From CAMBDR01 sp046597185 (lineage in GTDB: Bacteria; Pseudomonadota; Gammaproteobacteria; Burkholderiales; Burkholderiaceae_D): 17,194 bases of DNA. The stretch lies in assembly GCA_046597185.1 (NCBI GenBank), contig JBKJLF010000842.1:1-17194 (forward strand). Direction: 5' to 3'. This document shows, piece by piece, positions 7,173 through 15,402 of this stretch (within the stretch, counting starts at the first letter, position 1; each line of letters opens with the position of its first letter). A program made the translations under genes and the position numbers. A model generated the notes under the pieces. The model was not told the DNA's origin. It did no database searches and worked only from the letters and a program-made list of their open reading frames with translations.

Positions 7173-8492
7173 TTACGGCTTCAAAATGGTGGGTTGGTTT
7201 CCAGTAGACGTATTTTCAACCCGATCATAAATTCGCTCTCTAATTTTGGTGTCGGTGAAATCCACTGCGCCAGACAATGCAACATTGCGCAAAATGAATT
7301 GGCCAAACACGCCGTGTGAAAAATCTGCCCCTTGCACGGTCAGATTTTCCAATAGCAGTGTTTCCACTTCCATATATTCCATACGGCCCCGGATAATGGG
7401 TGTGTTGCGGATGGTTAGAGCACCGATGGTCGTGGAATAGACATTAACATGTTTTTTCGAAGAGCCTTTTGGGAGCACTTCGTTTTTTCCCCTATCATGA
7501 TTCCCTAACAAATTCAACGCTACTTGCTTACCTTCAAACAAGCAATTCTCAATTGTCAAATTTTTTATTTTGGCTGAATTGGTGTCGAGGCCATATCTAA
7601 AATCTTCTTTCGGCTTTTCCTCGCTTATGAAGGTCACATTTCTTAAGGTTATATTGCTTGCATGTGTTAGGCTCAAGTCCAAGTCGGCCTTTATGTTTTC
7701 AAACAAGGCGTTTTCGATCATGGCGTCTTTGAAAGTGAGAACCTCAAATATTGAGGCTTTTACAGTAATTGATGAAAAAATTTGGGTAGCGGCGTGAAAC
7801 CTTACAAAGCCTTTGCCTTCGATATTTTGCAGTAGCAGCGTTGCTTTTTCATCCACCGAACCAATCACATCAATCATTTTACAGTCTTGAATAATCACTG
7901 AACGTCCGCCATTCACAACCATTCGTTCCAGGTGGCACTTGCGGTAAATGACCTCGCCATCCGTACCACCCACCCCGCCGAACGAATCAGCGTTCCCCCC
8001 GTAACCAAGCTGTTTTGGTGTTGAACCAATAAATTCACAGTCATCAAATAATGCATTCTTGCCGGAATCCGCCACCATCGTAAAGTTACCACGGCCGGCG
8101 CACCTTACAAAGCTGACATCATCCCATGCGCTTTCTTCAAATCGGATATTAATAAATGTGCAATTTTCAAAACTGACATTTTTCAACTCCCCCCTAAACA
8201 ATAAGCATTGAACAAAATCACAGTTGATGAATTGGGTATTTTCCCAATGAAATGGGTCAAACCGAACCTTAATGTCAAAAATGCGGTTGCGTATGATGAG
8301 TGGACTGGCACTTAATTTGGATTGGCGCAGATCAAAATCGTTGAGAAATTCCATTTCTTCTGTGGTTGGTGAGTAGGACATGCCTCTGGCTCCTTTGCGC
8401 GTGGAAGATGAGTCTTTAGTATTGCAAGCAGTAAAAAAAAAGCTTGCTCCAACAGCGAGGCTGCATGCAATAAATTTTCTTCGGTTGGTCAT
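7173..8492 (-). CDS. Tat-type lipoprotein with beta-helix-like repeats, putative T6SS immunity protein (paralogue 2)
   Basis: 439 residues, the same length as its paralogue at 5540-6859. The twin-arginine-like start NRRKFIACS (3-11) and the lipobox FTAC with Cys23 indicate an exported lipoprotein. Asn24 at +2 is not the classical Asp retention signal, so the two paralogues may be sorted differently. Repeats such as FINCDFVQ, VSFENCTF and IENCLFEG suggest a right-handed beta-helix. It starts 12 bases after the effector stop codon with GGAAA in the gap, so translation is probably coupled to the effector. The effector-then-exported-partner layout is typical of T6SS effector/immunity pairs whose toxin acts in the periplasm; this role is inferred. 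I recognise no named family for it. Confidence 0.85.
   Translation of the reverse strand: MTNRRKFIACSLAVGASFFFTACNTKDSSSTRKGARGMSYSPTTEEMEFLNDFDLRQSKLSASPLIIRNRIFDIKVRFDPFHWENTQFINCDFVQCLLFRGELKNVSFENCTFINIRFEESAWDDVSFVRCAGRGNFTMVADSGKNALFDDCEFIGSTPKQLGYGGNADSFGGVGGTDGEVIYRKCHLERMVVNGGRSVIIQDCKMIDVIGSVDEKATLLLQNIEGKGFVRFHAATQIFSSITVKASIFEVLTFKDAMIENALFENIKADLDLSLTHASNITLRNVTFISEEKPKEDFRYGLDTNSAKIKNLTIENCLFEGKQVALNLLGNHDRGKNEVLPKGSSKKHVNVYSTTIGALTIRNTPIIRGRMEYMEVETLLLENLTVQGADFSHGVFGQFILRNVALSGAVDFTDTKIRERIYDRVENTSTGNQPTILKP
7207..7253. repeat. 47-bp exact direct repeat with 5073-5119
   Basis: Identical to the third-copy fragment near mnmH and encodes the C-terminal TKIRERIYDRVEN region. The corresponding stretch of the other intact lipoprotein gene (about 5574-5620) is similar but has several mismatches, so the fragment is closer to this gene. 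Same-orientation repeats flanking about 2.1 kb could support deletion or gene conversion. Confidence 0.9.
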
Positions 8493-8504
8493 CGTGTGAT
8501 TTCC

Positions 8505-11500
8505 TCATTTATTTTTACTTTTACTACTTCGCTTCCACGTTGGAGCGGGGGAATATCGACCTGGAAAGGTTAACGACAACCAGTCCCAATCTGGCACTTC
8601 GGCCTTTTCATCAACGCAAGCCTTGATCTCATATCGGCCATCTTTTTTAAGGACTTCGATCCGAAAAATCCATGGATCATCAAAATTATACTGGCTGTAG
8701 AGTGGATTGGTCGCCAACGCATGGTTGAAATCAATTTGAGCGAATATTGGCGCGGCTAACCCATTAACTTTTTTGACGGCGGCAAGATCAAAAAAATCCC
8801 CATGGTTTGTGATCCACATGTCGTAAAAACAGGTAAGACCAGCAATAGGCACTGGCGCTATCATCGTAGTAAATTGCACGAATTTCTTAAGTGCGCCATC
8901 CCAAACATGAAACATCATCTTATCAACATACGCTGCCCCCTCCAACACTTCGCCGGCCCGCACCTGGTAATGTCCAAAATGCCCAGCATCCATACCAAAT
9001 TTTGGCTCCCACCTGACCACTTCCTGTTTCGCCTGATTATTCACACAATCCAGCACCACACAAAAACGCGGTTTCGCCGCTTTGTACTTGCTGGCAATAA
9101 CCCGTTGAAATTCCGATGCATCACGCACACTCACATCAATAATCGTGCCTGACGGCGGCGTCAGATTCCAACCATAAAGCTCTCCCTTAAAGTTCTGGAT
9201 GCCAATCGGCCCGCCGCAGGACGACACCATGACTCGGGTAAGATTATCGCCACGATAATGAAAGTGCTTGTCATGAAATGCAACAGCGGCCGGATCATTT
9301 TTCTTGTATTCCGCTGGTTGATAGCCAATGGCGGTCATTGCGTTCATATTTCTATTATCCAAACGATACAAGGCACTTCGATGCGAATGCCCGGATACGG
9401 TGCAATGAATCGGGCCGTTTAACCTTGAGTACAGCCAATCACGCCCGGTGCTGAATGTTCCCTTCGTATAATTATTAAAAACAATATCATTGCCGGCAAA
9501 ACCTTCCGTTTTTCGACTCAAGGGTACCGACAAATCATAATTAATTAGCGTGAAATGGCTAAACAACATGACCGTTTTTTCATAGGAGAGCGTACCTTCA
9601 ATGATGCTTTTTTGCCCTTCGGTAAGCGCGGAATCGGCCCGTGGCAGCCCCATCACTGCACCCATTATTTTGTCCTTGATAGTATTTTTCGAGAACTCGT
9701 CTTCCCTGCCAAGGGCATCCCTGAGTTCGGGTATCGAGATATCCAATTTCACCATGCTCTCACTCGGGCCCCAGTCAAGCCCCACCATGACTTGATTTTT
9801 ATAGTCAATCCGAAAATCAGCCAAAGGTGTCAGCAATGTAAAGAACCAATCAAATTGCGCAGGGGTAAAATTAAATGGCTTGGGGGTTTGTGCAAAAGTG
9901 GGGCCATAAATCAGGCAGGATTCATAGATGGTCAGATTGTGGTCGGACGGAATACCATCATTCATTTTCAAAAATCCAATATTATTCGGATCAGTGCTAA
10001 ACCCCTGTTTTTCCAGTATGTCAGCAAGGGAATCCGTTTCCTCATGCTTCATTAATGCAGTAGCTTTTTTTGCAAGGTGTAAGCCTAGCAGCGGAGTGGT
10101 TGCCACCGGCGCAACTGCAAGCCCTATTGGTGCAAGCCCAAGCCCGATTGCCTCCCGATTGTTAAACGCACGAATGCCCGCCCGAAGCCGTGCAGGCATG
10201 ATAATGGAATAGTCATCCACTTGAGCCGCAGCCTGCACCGCAACATTGCCGTTCGCGCGCGGCGAAATGCCAAACGGAATATCGTAGCCATCATGATTGC
10301 CAGTAATAATATAAACCGGCAATTTGAGTGTTTCGTAACTGTAACGCACCAAAGAAAATACCAACATATCATCAATACCGCGTGGATACAATTGGCCATT
10401 TTTAGCATTGGCCATCAAATCAAAGTATTTCCATTGATCCTTGGGCGTCGTGCTGCGTACCTCACGCGGGTCGAGATTGTGATTGAAATCCAATAGGTCA
10501 CCAGTGAGAAATATCGCGTCTGCCCCCGCCTCTTTCATGTTGTCAAACAATTCCTTTAACGCAGTAAAGCAATTGGTCAGTTTTTGGCCTACTTTTTGAG
10601 AAACCCCTTCAACGATACAGGCGTCCGAGGCAGCCAAAGAAAATTGCCGACTATTGACATGCACATCCGAGAGATGGCCAATTTTCAGCGTATCTTTTTT
10701 CCCGATGGTGACCGGATGCCAAGCCTTTAAGCGATGACTAATGCCCGATTTTCCAGACGGAAATTTATCTGTTGCAGAATCGGTGACATCAAATTCATAT
10801 AAATCTGGATAATGGGACATTTTTGCATATTTCTTCTGGCCTTCCAAAAAGTCATACACAAGTTTGTCCTGGTATTCCCAGTCATTCATTCCGGCCAGTG
10901 CTTTTTGCTTTTTATAGCCATCGGGCAAGCCTACCATCCATGCCAGTGTGACCAATTCACCGACTGCAGGTTTGTTGGGCAAGCTGTCAAGATCAATTTG
11001 AATTTGATAAACCCACGTCAACGGCACATTCGCCGCCGCCGGGTCCTTCGGATCAGGATGGATGGCCATTATGCTGTTGTAATGACCAATAGTGCTTCCC
11101 CGAATATTGGCAACGTGTGTGTGGCCAATATCGGAAAGCTCAAAATTGGTGCCACTTCTGAACTTACCCACACACCACACTTTAACGTGCTTGAAGGCAG
11201 TGCTGCATACTTTGCCATCGTTCCACAAACGGCCATCTTTTGTATCTTCTTTCGGCGCTTTGCCATCAATTGGATAAACCCGCAAATGCTTGTCAACATA
11301 CATGTATCCCAATTGTGCTGGCTGAGGAAAGCCGACCCCTATTGGAACCGCAAAGTGTTCCCGCGATTTTGCTTCAGCCGCAATAAAAATATTCAGCTTT
11401 TTCTCTCCCGGCGGCAAAATTAACGGCGTACCTAAATTGGGAAAAAGTATCACCGCCCGGATCGCCGGGATATTTGTGCAATTGGTGCATGAAGGGACAA

Positions 11501-11588
11501 CGGGTGTATTTTTGAATTCGATGGCTGCGCGTGTAGCAGCACGAGCTTTATCACCAAAATCGCCTTTGTATTTGTATTCGCCACTCAT
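8505..11588 (-). CDS. Calcineurin-like metallophosphoesterase, putative T6SS cargo effector
   Basis: 1027 residues with the complete metallophosphoesterase metal-site signature: D308-x-H310 in HLSDVH, GD at 363-364 in FLTGDLLD, GNHD at 430-433, H678 in LFSHFTL, and GHSH at 733-736. Such enzymes cleave phosphomonoesters or phosphodiesters with a dinuclear metal centre. About 300 residues precede the domain and resemble nothing I recognise; they include a CTNC motif (34-37). The domain is split between GNHD and H678 by about 245 residues, including a Gly/Ala/Pro-rich hydrophobic stretch (481-506). About 240 C-terminal residues follow. No signal peptide is seen, as expected for T6SS cargo. The start overlaps the DUF4123 stop by 4 bp (ATGA), and a lipoprotein gene follows 12 bp after the stop. 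The fold is firm; effector role and substrate are inferred. Confidence 0.88.
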   Translation of the reverse strand: MSGEYKYKGDFGDKARAATRAAIEFKNTPVVPSCTNCTNIPAIRAVILFPNLGTPLILPPGEKKLNIFIAAEAKSREHFAVPIGVGFPQPAQLGYMYVDKHLRVYPIDGKAPKEDTKDGRLWNDGKVCSTAFKHVKVWCVGKFRSGTNFELSDIGHTHVANIRGSTIGHYNSIMAIHPDPKDPAAANVPLTWVYQIQIDLDSLPNKPAVGELVTLAWMVGLPDGYKKQKALAGMNDWEYQDKLVYDFLEGQKKYAKMSHYPDLYEFDVTDSATDKFPSGKSGISHRLKAWHPVTIGKKDTLKIGHLSDVHVNSRQFSLAASDACIVEGVSQKVGQKLTNCFTALKELFDNMKEAGADAIFLTGDLLDFNHNLDPREVRSTTPKDQWKYFDLMANAKNGQLYPRGIDDMLVFSLVRYSYETLKLPVYIITGNHDGYDIPFGISPRANGNVAVQAAAQVDDYSIIMPARLRAGIRAFNNREAIGLGLAPIGLAVAPVATTPLLGLHLAKKATALMKHEETDSLADILEKQGFSTDPNNIGFLKMNDGIPSDHNLTIYESCLIYGPTFAQTPKPFNFTPAQFDWFFTLLTPLADFRIDYKNQVMVGLDWGPSESMVKLDISIPELRDALGREDEFSKNTIKDKIMGAVMGLPRADSALTEGQKSIIEGTLSYEKTVMLFSHFTLINYDLSVPLSRKTEGFAGNDIVFNNYTKGTFSTGRDWLYSRLNGPIHCTVSGHSHRSALYRLDNRNMNAMTAIGYQPAEYKKNDPAAVAFHDKHFHYRGDNLTRVMVSSCGGPIGIQNFKGELYGWNLTPPSGTIIDVSVRDASEFQRVIASKYKAAKPRFCVVLDCVNNQAKQEVVRWEPKFGMDAGHFGHYQVRAGEVLEGAAYVDKMMFHVWDGALKKFVQFTTMIAPVPIAGLTCFYDMWITNHGDFFDLAAVKKVNGLAAPIFAQIDFNHALATNPLYSQYNFDDPWIFRIEVLKKDGRYEIKACVDEKAEVPDWDWLSLTFPGRYSPAPTWKRSSKSKNK

Positions 11589-12604
11589 AAATCCAACTCC
11601 AGAATAAAATTTGACCTACTCAATAATTCTTGATAATGGGTATCTCTCAAATGCTTCATTTCATGCGCCGCATGGTTGCCGATATAATTCCACTCGTGAT
11701 CGGCTACCTTCAGCACCAAATCAGAAAAACTCACCTCACCATCTTGAACACGTTGCTTTTCCAACCCGAAAATATCCAGGATATGCTGAAACTTCGGATG
11801 GATTTCAAAGGCCAGCGATAAAAACAACTGCAAATCAGCCAGTTCTGTCAAGCCATAACGCCGTGCCGCCCCAATCTGTTCCACAACCGCGTTGTACAAG
11901 GCATGCGGCAACCATTGCGCCAGGGTTTCGCTATCCATTTCTTCAATCAGCATGCTCACTAACAAGTCCGGCACGGCGGCCTCTGCCAACGCCGCTTGCG
12001 CCTTTTCCGAGATTTCGCATGTTTTCACACCCGCCGATTCTGCCAGATTGCCGCCCCGGCAACGCAGCAGATTCAACTTGCGGTCCCAAAACGCCCATTG
12101 CCCTATCGGGCCGAGCAAGGCTTTTTTGGTCTGGCTATCGAGGTGAATTAAAAATTCGGGCAACAAACGTGGATCATAATAGCGCACCAATACCTTCGTT
12201 TCATCAGCCAAAGTACCATTCAAATGCCCCGCTAAATGCTGCGCCAGTGGCTCCGGCTCCAGGGTAGAAGTGAGCCAGCTCACCGTCCAGCCATAAGACA
12301 TCATTTGCAACAATACCCCCACAAGCGAATGACTGGCGCTGGCGTCGGCATCGAGTGAAATCAGCAAAGGGCCATAGGCGGCAATGGGCTGCTCCTGGGT
12401 TAAGGTAAATAAACTGATGTGGGGAATCGCAAGTCGTTGCTGCAACCATGCAAATCGTTCGCCACGAAACTGCTCAATTTGCGCGGCATCGGCCAATGCA
12501 TAACGATGAATAGTACGACCAGCAGGCTGCAACGGCGCAAAAAACGCGTCGATAGCAAAAGCCAGCTTGGCACGTATGGCTGGCCAGTCGTCATTATTGA
12601 ACAT
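11585..12604 (-). CDS. DUF4123-domain T6SS effector adaptor/chaperone
   Basis: 339 residues. DUF4123 proteins (Tap/TEC type) bind a VgrG tip and a specific cargo effector and are usually encoded between the two, exactly as here. Family-like features are LLISLDAD (80-87), VLVRYYDPRLLPEFL (138-152) and GPIGQWAFWDRK (165-176), the usual N-terminal DUF4123 pattern. The C-terminal third is helical and unassigned. I chose the ATG at 12604 because GGAGG lies four bases upstream and it follows the vgrG stop by 14 bp. The frame remains open further upstream to 12709, but that part would overlap vgrG and has no domain content. The stop overlaps the effector start, so co-translation is likely. No signal peptide; cytosolic before loading. 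Confidence 0.88.
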   Translation of the reverse strand: MFNNDDWPAIRAKLAFAIDAFFAPLQPAGRTIHRYALADAAQIEQFRGERFAWLQQRLAIPHISLFTLTQEQPIAAYGPLLISLDADASASHSLVGVLLQMMSYGWTVSWLTSTLEPEPLAQHLAGHLNGTLADETKVLVRYYDPRLLPEFLIHLDSQTKKALLGPIGQWAFWDRKLNLLRCRGGNLAESAGVKTCEISEKAQAALAEAAVPDLLVSMLIEEMDSETLAQWLPHALYNAVVEQIGAARRYGLTELADLQLFLSLAFEIHPKFQHILDIFGLEKQRVQDGEVSFSDLVLKVADHEWNYIGNHAAHEMKHLRDTHYQELLSRSNFILELDL

Positions 12605-12608
12605 GCTG

Positions 12609-12613
12609 CCTCC
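12609..12613 (-). promoter_or_regulatory. Ribosome binding site fixing the DUF4123 start
   Basis: GGAGG on the minus strand, four bases before the ATG at 12604. It supports the 339-residue form over the longer upstream-open frame. Confidence 0.8.
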
Positions 12614-12618
12614 GCATA

Positions 12619-15066
12619 TTATGTCCTTGGGGTAAAGGGTGAACCTTGCTTGGCGGCCTTGAGAATGCAATCTTCGCAAATGGCCAGTTCGGCCACCGAA
12701 ACATCCCAATTTTTAGGCCCCACCAAACTGTGCTTGGCCGCGTGCGAGTTAAAGCCCCCACCCGTGCCATATTCAATACCACCAGCGGTAAATTTGGAAT
12801 AACTGCCCGCACCATTGATGACGATTTCTTCCTTGGCAGTTAAGGTGATTCGGTTGGCGTTGTGGGTAATATTGAATTTGGCGAAAAAATTGATGTTGGT
12901 GGACAAGGCTTGAATGTCGATATCCGCCCCGGCGGCTACCAGTTTCAGCCCCAGGTTTTGCACCAACAGCCGGAAGGTTTCGCGGATGGTAATAAACAGA
13001 CTCTCACCACTGGCAATGGAAAGGCTTTTGCCGGTGGTGATGGCGGTATGCCCTTCGCTGGCAATATGGGTTGACTTTGCCGTGCTGGTTTCAATGCCAA
13101 TCGGGCTGGCCAACACCAAATGCGCGTCGCTCAGCCCAGGGCAGGTGCCACCACTGCCTTTGATGCCCTCATTTTGCTCTTCCAGGTGCTCGGCAACCTC
13201 GCGCTGGTGTTCAATGCGCTCTTGCGCGCCGGCTTCTTCCCCCGCTATTGCTTGTTTTTTGTGCAAAGCATGTGCGCTTTGCAAGCGAGCCAGGGTTTCG
13301 CCCATGTCTTTGGCCTGGGAGGCCGCATTCAAACGCGCTTCCGTGGTGATGAGCATGCCTTGTGCTGCGCGCGCCACACCCCAGGCATTGGTGGTTAATT
13401 CCCAGCCTTGGCCGCGAAAATCCAGCCGCCCGGCGTTGTTGTTAATGCGGGTAATATGCCCGAGCGAGAGTTGGCTGCTTTGGTGATCACTCTTTAACTG
13501 CGCCTGAATTTTTTGGTCGGTATCATCCAAAATTAAATGATTGCTGCGGCCATTGCCGCTATTGCCCGCAGCGGGTTTGAGCTCCCGGCTACGCAAGCCC
13601 GTCAAGGCATACTGACCAGGCAAAGCCCAAGGTGGCATTTTGGCTGAATTGTAGACGCCACCCACAATAATGGGCCGATCCGGCGAGCCACCCAGCCATT
13701 GCACCATCACTTCCGAACCGATGCGCGGCACGGCAATGCTACCCAGTTCCGCCCCGGCCCACGGCGTGCCCACCCGTATCCAGGCAGAACTGCCGGAACC
13801 CTTGCCCTCTCTGTCCCAATGAAAACGTACTTTGACGCGGCCAAATTCGTCGGTAAAAATATTTTCGCCTGCAGGCCCTACGACCAGGGCGGTGTCTATC
13901 CCCATGATGTTGACGCCATGGCTGTTAAAACCGATGGCAGGCCGCCACGAGATTTTGCGCGGCACACAGGTGAATTCGTTTTCATACCAGGCATGACCGC
14001 CAGCCGCATTGAGATAGTTATTGTCGGCAACGTGCTTGGCCTCTATGATCAAGAAGTCGTCATCCAAGCTTTTGCTGGCAAAGGTTTGATCTGCCGAATC
14101 TTCTTTGAGTGAAAACCAACGCCCCGCCTGCGCTGCGCGATGGTTGCTGGTGGCCTGAAAGAGCTGGCTTTCACTATCAATTTGCTCCATGCGGTGCATC
14201 GCCATTTTTCCGCCAATGCCCGTATTTCTGAAGCCATACAGATCAAGGTAGTGATGAACTTCGGGCGCATAGACTGGCCCTTGCTCGTTGTCGCTGGAAA
14301 TGGCGGCTTGTTCCGGCCGGGGGCGTTTAAAGTCAAAGCTCGACAGGGTGACTTTACCTGACACCAGTTTGCGCCTGGGTGACCAATTGGCGATTTTATC
14401 GTCTTTATTGGAGCCACCACTATGATGCCATGCAATGTCGCTGACGCCATCAATCGGTTTGGCGTTAAGCGAAGTGTCGCTGATGATGAGGGTATGGCCT
14501 TTGAGGGTGTGCTCATACCAGTAGTGCCAACCCATTTCTTCCCAACGCCGATGCAGGTAGTTGTAATCCGTTTCGTCATACTGGCAAGAAAAAGTGCGCT
14601 CGGGGTCGAAGGAATTAAAGCGGAATTCGTGGCGCGACAAACCCGTTTGGTTAAACAATTGTACGGTTTGATCCGAAATACTTAAATTGTGAAACAAAAA
14701 GTGGTTGCTGCGCAGATTGAGCAAGGCCAGCCACGGCCGCAACACCATTTGATAAACAATCATACTATTTTCCACGCGCAGCAAGCTAAATTCAAAGCAA
14801 ATACCATTGAAGTAGCGCGGCTTGCCGCTCTCACGCATCAATTCGACGCACACCATGCGGCCTTGCACATCGATCAGTTCGATATTCGGGTCATCCGACA
14901 GCACGGTCACAACCCAGGTAAAATCTTTCGATACCTGCTCGTGGGCTTCCAAGTGGTTGACTAAAAAACCAGCCTTGGGTTCATCCCCGTTAGGGAAATA
15001 CAGCCTTAACAAGCGCGGCGAGTCTCGCTTTAACAGGCTGCGGATGTGTTCGGTGGCATTGGTCAT
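12619..15066 (-). CDS. vgrG: VgrG (TssI) spike protein with DUF2345 extension
   Basis: 815 residues. It forms the trimeric spike tip of the T6SS tube and carries cargo. An N-terminal gp27-like part (about 1-390) is followed by the gp5-like OB domain with TDEFGRVKVRFHWDRE (405-420), WIRVGTPWAG (429-438), PRIGSEVMVQWLGG (447-460) and DRPIIVGGVYN (463-473). An Ala/Glu/Gln-rich coiled-coil-like stretch (580-635) precedes a DUF2345 beta-rich needle (about 640-785). The tail after GPK (785) is only 30 residues and contains CEDC (797-800); there is no toxin domain, so cargo is probably bound through the DUF4123 protein encoded next. It starts 7 bp after the 90-residue protein gene, with GGAG about ten bases upstream. 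Confidence 0.95.
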   Translation of the reverse strand: MTNATEHIRSLLKRDSPRLLRLYFPNGDEPKAGFLVNHLEAHEQVSKDFTWVVTVLSDDPNIELIDVQGRMVCVELMRESGKPRYFNGICFEFSLLRVENSMIVYQMVLRPWLALLNLRSNHFLFHNLSISDQTVQLFNQTGLSRHEFRFNSFDPERTFSCQYDETDYNYLHRRWEEMGWHYWYEHTLKGHTLIISDTSLNAKPIDGVSDIAWHHSGGSNKDDKIANWSPRRKLVSGKVTLSSFDFKRPRPEQAAISSDNEQGPVYAPEVHHYLDLYGFRNTGIGGKMAMHRMEQIDSESQLFQATSNHRAAQAGRWFSLKEDSADQTFASKSLDDDFLIIEAKHVADNNYLNAAGGHAWYENEFTCVPRKISWRPAIGFNSHGVNIMGIDTALVVGPAGENIFTDEFGRVKVRFHWDREGKGSGSSAWIRVGTPWAGAELGSIAVPRIGSEVMVQWLGGSPDRPIIVGGVYNSAKMPPWALPGQYALTGLRSRELKPAAGNSGNGRSNHLILDDTDQKIQAQLKSDHQSSQLSLGHITRINNNAGRLDFRGQGWELTTNAWGVARAAQGMLITTEARLNAASQAKDMGETLARLQSAHALHKKQAIAGEEAGAQERIEHQREVAEHLEEQNEGIKGSGGTCPGLSDAHLVLASPIGIETSTAKSTHIASEGHTAITTGKSLSIASGESLFITIRETFRLLVQNLGLKLVAAGADIDIQALSTNINFFAKFNITHNANRITLTAKEEIVINGAGSYSKFTAGGIEYGTGGGFNSHAAKHSLVGPKNWDVSVAELAICEDCILKAAKQGSPFTPRT

Positions 15067-15073
15067 TTCCGCA

Positions 15074-15346
15074 TCACTCCATCAATTTATTTTGTTTAAG
15101 GAAGTGCAATCGGTCCATTAAAACCCGTTTCAAAAGGTTTGCCGCAATAATAAAGCGCTGATTCGCCTCTTCTATTTGCGCCAGCGTCATTTTCATGCCG
15201 GTGTCGTCCACATCCCCCGGCAACAGATAGCTGTCGCCAATCATTGCAATACCCGCCCTGAATTTTTCAATGGCAATTTGAAAGTGTTGCGCGGCCAGCG
15301 CTTGTTCGCCTTCTTGCAAGCACTTTTCAGCATTTCGACCAATCAT
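15074..15346 (-). CDS. Small helical protein (90 aa) between two vgrG genes
   Basis: Unrecognised small protein, predicted by eye to be mostly helical. The first 33 residues (AEKCLQEGEQALAAQHF through IEKFRAG) resemble one tetratricopeptide-like helical hairpin. A loop, LLPGDVDDTG (41-50), and two more amphipathic helices follow. There is no signal peptide or membrane segment, so it should be cytosolic. The ATG at 15346 was chosen because AGGAG lies nine bases upstream; a longer in-frame extension to 15406 would overlap the upstream vgrG stop. It lies 56 bp after the JAMM-bearing VgrG and 7 bp before the next vgrG. It could be an immunity protein for the JAMM domain, a chaperone for either VgrG, or a generic vgrG-linked accessory. 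Sequence alone does not decide. Confidence 0.75.
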   Translation of the reverse strand: MIGRNAEKCLQEGEQALAAQHFQIAIEKFRAGIAMIGDSYLLPGDVDDTGMKMTLAQIEEANQRFIIAANLLKRVLMDRLHFLKQNKLME

Positions 15347-15355
15347 TTTTGTAGG

Positions 15356-15360
15356 CTCCT
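15356..15360 (-). promoter_or_regulatory. Ribosome binding site of the 90-residue protein gene
   Basis: AGGAG on the minus strand, nine bases before the ATG at 15346. It decides the start against the longer frame. Confidence 0.75.
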
Positions 15361-15402
15361 GTTTTCCGTGTTGATTGCGTATTGATTTTGGGCATCCACA
15401 AA

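Noticed and set aside
10812..11423. 203-codon plus-strand open frame opposite the effector gene
   Set aside because: It is antisense to a protein with conserved neighbours and start/stop coupling. It shows no recognisable domain and has low-complexity, antisense-like composition.
11611..12267. 218-codon plus-strand open frame opposite the DUF4123 gene
   Set aside because: Composition is rich in Pro/Ser/His/Arg with no domain, and the opposite strand carries a clear DUF4123 protein.
12605..12709. Upstream extension of the DUF4123 reading frame
   Set aside because: It overlaps the vgrG 3' end, has no domain content, and the ATG at 12604 has a strong GGAGG.
15074..15346. PAAR-repeat protein between the vgrG genes
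   Set aside because: The protein is helical, lacks PAAR or GHP-type motifs, and is not beta-rich.
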